64,000 nt of DNA, taken from positions 682,001 to 746,000 of the forward strand of contig NZ_LT629732.1 in the NCBI RefSeq assembly GCF_900104745.1. The letters are read 5' to 3'. Of this stretch, positions 61,140-64,000 are shown piece by piece. This DNA comes from Actinopolymorpha singaporensis (GTDB taxonomy: Bacteria > Actinomycetota > Actinomycetes > Propionibacteriales > Actinopolymorphaceae). A program made the translations under genes and the position numbers. Position 1 is the first letter of the stretch. Every line of letters begins with the position of its first letter. The notes under the pieces are model-generated. The model had not been told where the DNA came from. It was given only the letters and a program-made list of their open reading frames with translations, and did no database searches.

Positions 61140-62083
61140 GCGGGGGCCCCGGCAAGAGCGGGTTGACACCGGAACTCGAGCGGTCGTACGACCTGTGCCG
61201 CAAGATCGCCCGCGCTCATGGCAAGACGTACTCGATGGCGGCCCGGCTGCTCGACGCCGAGCAACGCCGGCACGTGCACGCGGTGTACGCGTTCTGCCGC
61301 GTCGCCGACGACATCGTGGACGAGGCCGGCGAGCGCGACCTGGCGCAGACCCGGGCGGCCCTCGCGGAGTTCGGCCGGAGGTTCGACGCCGACCTCGCCG
61401 CCGGGTACTCCGACCATCCCGTACTCGCCGCCGTCGTGCACACCGCACACACCCTGCACATCGATCCGGACTGCTTCACCAGGTTCATGCGGTCGATGTC
61501 GATGGACCTGGACACCGCGAAGTACGACACCTGGGCCGACCTGATGGACTACATGGATGGTTCGGCCGCGGTGATCGGCGAGATGATGCTGCCGGTGCTG
61601 CGTCCTCGTGACAAGGCTGCCTTGCGCCCGGCCCGCGACCTCGGGGTGGCGTTCCAGCTCACCAACTTCCTGCGCGACGTCGGCGAGGACCTCGAGCGCG
61701 GCCGGGTCTACCTGCCGCAGGAGGATCTGTGGCGGTTCGGCGCCGACCCGCAGGCCCGCACGGTCACGCCGGAGTGGCGGGCGCTGATGAGGTTCGAGAT
61801 CGCCCGCAACCGGGAGATCTACGCCGCCGCCGACACCGGAATCCCCATGCTGGCAGGGCGTTCGGCGCGCTGTGTGCACACCGCGCGGGTGCTGTACAGC
61901 CAGATCCTGGAACGCATCGAGGCCGCCGACTACGACGTGTTCACCGCTCGCGCGCGGGTGCCCGGCCGCCGGAAGCTGGCGGTTGCTGCGCGGTCGATGC
62001 TCGGTCGCGCTCCCGGCCACCGCTCTGGTCATGGCCCTGGCCGCGCTCCCGGGAGCCCAGCCGATCCCACAGCAGCAACGTGA
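61136..62083 (+). CDS. crtB: Phytoene synthase
   Basis: GTG 61136 overlaps the crtI stop (GTGA). The substrate-Mg motifs are VYAFCRVADDIVDE (DDIVD at 58-62) and NFLRDVGEDLERGRVYLPQE (177 onward), diagnostic of squalene/phytoene synthases. It joins two GGPP molecules into phytoene. The last ~45 residues (RSMLGRAPGHRSGHGPGRAP) are low complexity and lie antisense to the end of crtYd, so the true stop may have moved by extension. Confidence 0.9.
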   Translation: MSGGPGKSGLTPELERSYDLCRKIARAHGKTYSMAARLLDAEQRRHVHAVYAFCRVADDIVDEAGERDLAQTRAALAEFGRRFDADLAAGYSDHPVLAAVVHTAHTLHIDPDCFTRFMRSMSMDLDTAKYDTWADLMDYMDGSAAVIGEMMLPVLRPRDKAALRPARDLGVAFQLTNFLRDVGEDLERGRVYLPQEDLWRFGADPQARTVTPEWRALMRFEIARNREIYAAADTGIPMLAGRSARCVHTARVLYSQILERIEAADYDVFTARARVPGRRKLAVAARSMLGRAPGHRSGHGPGRAPGSPADPTAAT

Positions 62084-62348
62084 GCGTCATGAGGCTGAAG
62101 CCGAACGCGAAGTCCTCCACCGGGATGTCCCACGGCATCCGAATGCCGCTGGCGTGGCTCTCGGCGTACAACACGATCGGTGCGCTGAGCTTGGTGAGCC
62201 AGCCGTCCACCGGGATCTGGAAGCCGAACACGATCACGGCGGTGATCCAGTACGCCGGACGGCGGAACATCCCGGTGCGCAGCCAGGCCAGCTCCAACGC
62301 CACGACGAGGCCCACCGACACCACCGCGGCCAGGGTGTACTCAGGCAT
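61941..62348 (-). CDS. crtYd: Heterodimeric lycopene cyclase subunit (CrtYd-like)
   Basis: The 135-residue protein has about three helices and the conserved MPWDIPVEDFAFGFSLMTLT block of CrtYc/CrtYd-type cyclases, with FGFQIPVDGWLTKLSAPIVL in the middle. It pairs with the other subunit to cyclise lycopene ends, commonly to beta or epsilon rings. ATG 62348 overlaps the stop of the upstream subunit by 8 bp. The C-terminus is antisense to crtB over 143 bp. Confidence 0.85.
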   Translation of the reverse strand: MPEYTLAAVVSVGLVVALELAWLRTGMFRRPAYWITAVIVFGFQIPVDGWLTKLSAPIVLYAESHASGIRMPWDIPVEDFAFGFSLMTLTLLLWDRLGSRERGQGHDQSGGRERDRASTAQQPPASGGRAPARER

Positions 62349-62748
62349 GCTCGGCTCCCTGCGGCTCGCCGGACCGCGGGTCGCGCCGCACGCGGCGGCG
62401 GTCGGCGAGGTAGCCGAGCATGGTGCTCACCGACTCGTACGTCAGCAGTGCACAGATCGGGATCGCCAGGAAGAACGCGAACTCCTCCACCGGGATGTTC
62501 AGCGGAAGCAGCCATCCAGTGGTGTAGCGGTCGCTGAAGTGCCAGTGGCCGCGAGCGACCGCCACCGCGTCCCAGGCGAGGAACACCACCAGCACCGGGA
62601 CGAGCGTGCGCACCAGCCGGCTCGGGCGACGGTAGACCCGGGCACGGAACACGAACTCCAACGGCAGGGTCAACACCAGGCACGCCGCCATCAGCAGGAG
62701 GTACTGGAACCTGTCGATCTGCGGACTCCTCAGCACTCGGCGCGACAC
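62341..62748 (-). CDS. crtYc: Heterodimeric lycopene cyclase subunit (CrtYc-like)
   Basis: GTG 62748 is chosen with GAGGGGCG upstream; GTG 62736 is an alternative. The protein begins with FQYLLLMAACLVLTLPLEFV and contains PLNIPVEEFAFFLAIPICAL, the PLE and PVEE motifs of this membrane cyclase family. It is the first gene of the leftward pair and its downstream partner overlaps by 8 bp. It diverges from the light regulator across only 65 bp. Confidence 0.85.
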   Translation of the reverse strand: MSRRVLRSPQIDRFQYLLLMAACLVLTLPLEFVFRARVYRRPSRLVRTLVPVLVVFLAWDAVAVARGHWHFSDRYTTGWLLPLNIPVEEFAFFLAIPICALLTYESVSTMLGYLADRRRVRRDPRSGEPQGAEHA

Positions 62749-62813
62749 GGGAACGCCCCTCGGGTCCGGCCGGGCGTACGCGCGGACAGACCACCTGCGA
62801 GGGTAGTAACGAG
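62749..62813. promoter_or_regulatory. Divergent promoter between crtYc and the B12-binding regulator
   Basis: This 65-bp gap is the only space for promoters of both the cyclase pair and the litR-phr pair. Elements seen are GGGTAGTAAC close to the rightward start and GAGGGGC, the leftward ribosome site. No clear operator repeat was identified, but a LitR/CarH site is expected here. Confidence 0.5.
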
Positions 62814-63713
62814 ATGAACGGCACCCAGGGTTCCGGGGGCCGCGACCGCGAAGACGATCCCGCCGACCCGGCGGAATCGGTGCGTTCGGGACACCCTCTC
62901 GACCTCGCCGAGGTGGCTCGGCGGCTGGGCGTGCACTACATGACGGCCTACCGCTACGTCCGCCTCGGCCGGCTGCCCGCTGCCCACCGCGGCGGCCGCT
63001 GGTGGGTTGATCCGGCCGATGTGGACAGGTTCGTCGCGCAGCGTACTGCCGCACCGCCCGCCCGGCGCGGCGACTGGCGGCCGGAGGCCTACCGCACCCG
63101 GCTCGGCGAACGCATGCTCGAGGGCGACGAGGCGGGTGCCTGGTCGGTGGTGGAGTCCGCACTGGTGTCCGGCGTCGCGCCGAAGGAAGTGATCCTCGGT
63201 GTGCTCGCCCCGGCGATGCGGGCCCTCGGCGACGGCTGGGAGGAGGGCCGGCACACGGTGGCCGAGGAACACAGAGCCAGTACCGTCGCCCTGCGCCTGG
63301 TCGGGCGGCTCGGCCCGCTCTTCGCCCGCCGGGGACGCCCCCGCGGCACCGTCGTACTCGCCGCGGTCGCCGGCGACCCGCACAGCCTCCCCACCGCGAT
63401 GGTCGCCGACGTGCTGCGAGGGGAGGGGTACGCGCTGGTCGACCTCGGCGCCGACACGCCTGTCCGGTCGGTGGTCGAGGCGGTCGGCAGGACACCGCGG
63501 CCGCTCGCGCTCGGGCTGAGCGCCGGCGCCGACCAGCACCTGGCCGCCGTACGCCGAACCGTCGGTGCCGTCCGCGCGGAGCGGCCCGACCTGCCGATCT
63601 ACGTCGGCGGCCCGGCGGTGGTCTCCGCCGACCAGGCGTCCGACCTCGGCGCGGACGGCTGGGCCGCCGACGCGGGCGGGTTCGCCGACCTGCTGGAAGG
63701 ACTGACTCCTTGA
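62814..63713 (+). CDS. litR: B12-binding light-responsive regulator, LitR/CarH-like (MerR/excisionase-type HTH)
   Basis: Residues 28-75 form an excisionase/MerR-like HTH (DLAEVARRLGVHYMTAYRYV). A B12-binding helical domain carries the W-x9-EH motif exactly (W142, E152, H153). The Rossmann B12 domain shows AGDPHSLP with H190 as the likely lower axial ligand; the usual DxHxxG ends in proline here (DPHSLP). Such regulators bind adenosylcobalamin in the dark and release DNA in light, inducing carotenoid genes and photolyase. It overlaps the photolyase start by 4 bp. Confidence 0.85.
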   Translation: MNGTQGSGGRDREDDPADPAESVRSGHPLDLAEVARRLGVHYMTAYRYVRLGRLPAAHRGGRWWVDPADVDRFVAQRTAAPPARRGDWRPEAYRTRLGERMLEGDEAGAWSVVESALVSGVAPKEVILGVLAPAMRALGDGWEEGRHTVAEEHRASTVALRLVGRLGPLFARRGRPRGTVVLAAVAGDPHSLPTAMVADVLRGEGYALVDLGADTPVRSVVEAVGRTPRPLALGLSAGADQHLAAVRRTVGAVRAERPDLPIYVGGPAVVSADQASDLGADGWAADAGGFADLLEGLTP

Positions 63714-64000
63714 GCAACGCCGAGGTCCCCGCCACGGGAGCCCCCGGCACCCCCGCCACGGGGACCGCCGGGGACCACACCACGGTGGTGCTGTTCACCC
63801 GTGACCTGCGGGTCCGCGACCACCCGGCGCTGGCCGCGGCGTGCCGGGGGTCGGCGCGGGTGGTGCCGCTGTTCGTCGTGGACGACCGGATCGTGCGGGG
63901 CCGGTACGCCTCGCCCAACCGGGGCGCGTTCCTGGGCGAGGCGCTGGCCGACCTGCGGGACAGCCTGCGCCAACGCGGCGGTGACCTGGTGGTCCGGTCC
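63710..64000 (+). CDS. phr: Deoxyribodipyrimidine photolyase (N-terminal part)
   Basis: The frame runs off the window. TTG 63710 overlaps the regulator stop (TTGA). After a proline/glycine-rich start, VVLFTRDLRVRDHPALAAAC and RVVPLFVVDDRIVRGRYASP mark the alpha/beta antenna-binding domain of CPD photolyases. Catalysis is by light-driven repair of pyrimidine dimers via FAD. Coupling to the light regulator and location next to carotenoid genes fit a light-protection regulon. Confidence 0.9.
   Translation, partial: MSNAEVPATGAPGTPATGTAGDHTTVVLFTRDLRVRDHPALAAACRGSARVVPLFVVDDRIVRGRYASPNRGAFLGEALADLRDSLRQRGGDLVVRS

Noticed and set aside
62749-63918. Long leftward open frame upstream of crtYc
   Set aside because: It is antisense to litR and phr and arginine/proline-rich; real cyclase homology begins near 62748.
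1-64000. CRISPR arrays or rRNA genes
   Set aside because: The repeat arrays seen are directly contiguous units without unique spacers, and no rRNA-like sequence was recognised.

Overview
The window is dense, high-GC, SD-led actinobacterial DNA. Many starts are GTG or TTG and many gene pairs are coupled by 4-bp overlaps. Several families are typically actinobacterial: DUF222/HNH, excalibur and class F sortase proteins, F420-dependent PPOX enzyme, Rv0571c- and Rv2004c-like proteins, and pSAM2-type integrative element parts. A soil actinobacterium of the Propionibacteriales/Streptomyces-like kind is a reasonable guess; no rRNA is present to fix the genus.

Region 1 (1-10.4 kb) begins with the tail of an ECF41-type sigma factor and its AhpD-like partner. 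A leftward amino-sugar operon follows: epimerase nanE, a DUF4127 protein and a BadF/NagK-type kinase, facing a HutC-type GntR regulator. Next come two closely related SnoaL-domain ECF sigma genes pointing toward each other, with a STAS protein and a DoxX membrane protein between them.

Region 2 (8.8-13.4 kb) resembles the mycobacterial DosR dormancy gene set: a long HPF ribosome-hibernation protein, an Hrp1-like CBS protein and an Rv2004c-like kinase run left, and an Rv0571c-like phosphoribosyltransferase-hydrolase runs right from a palindrome-containing gap.

Region 3 (13.5-46.4 kb) is general chromosome and accessory cargo: a DUF222/HNH protein, a secreted discoidin-like protein, Tat-exported PhoD, a nucleoside hydrolase, a ParA ATPase, FAD and F420 enzymes, an ECF42 sigma with its YCII partner, a drug/metabolite exporter, an excalibur protein and a class F sortase, an ArsR-phosphatase fusion behind a 30-bp palindromic operator, VOC proteins, GNAT enzymes, phosphotransferases, an orphan immunity protein, a serine hydrolase, a glycosyltransferase and an Stf0 sulfotransferase. 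Several gene remnants (GNAT, YdcF, MFS) lie here.

Region 4 (46,580-55,247) is a decayed integrative element bounded by an exact 45-bp repeat of the 3' part of a tRNA-Arg(ACG) gene. Next to the intact tRNA it keeps parts of a pSAM2-like control region: a Nudix protein, a frameshifted GntR (KorSA-like) gene, and a Pra-like segment fused to a broken integrase. It carries a ZIP-like transporter, a GNAT, a methyltransferase, a phosphotransferase, a second integrase fragment, and an inverted pair of short repeats.

Region 5 (55.5-64 kb) is a carotenoid and light-response locus. Five rightward genes (FAD monooxygenase, GGPP synthase crtE, SDR-DUF2867, crtI, crtB) are each joined by 4-bp overlaps. 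The two half-size lycopene cyclase genes run the opposite way, and crtYd overlaps the end of crtB. Diverging from the cyclases is a B12-binding LitR/CarH-type regulator coupled by a 4-bp overlap to a photolyase gene that runs off the window. Across the first 39 kb, many short tandem repeats occur inside and between genes; those inside genes keep the reading frame.
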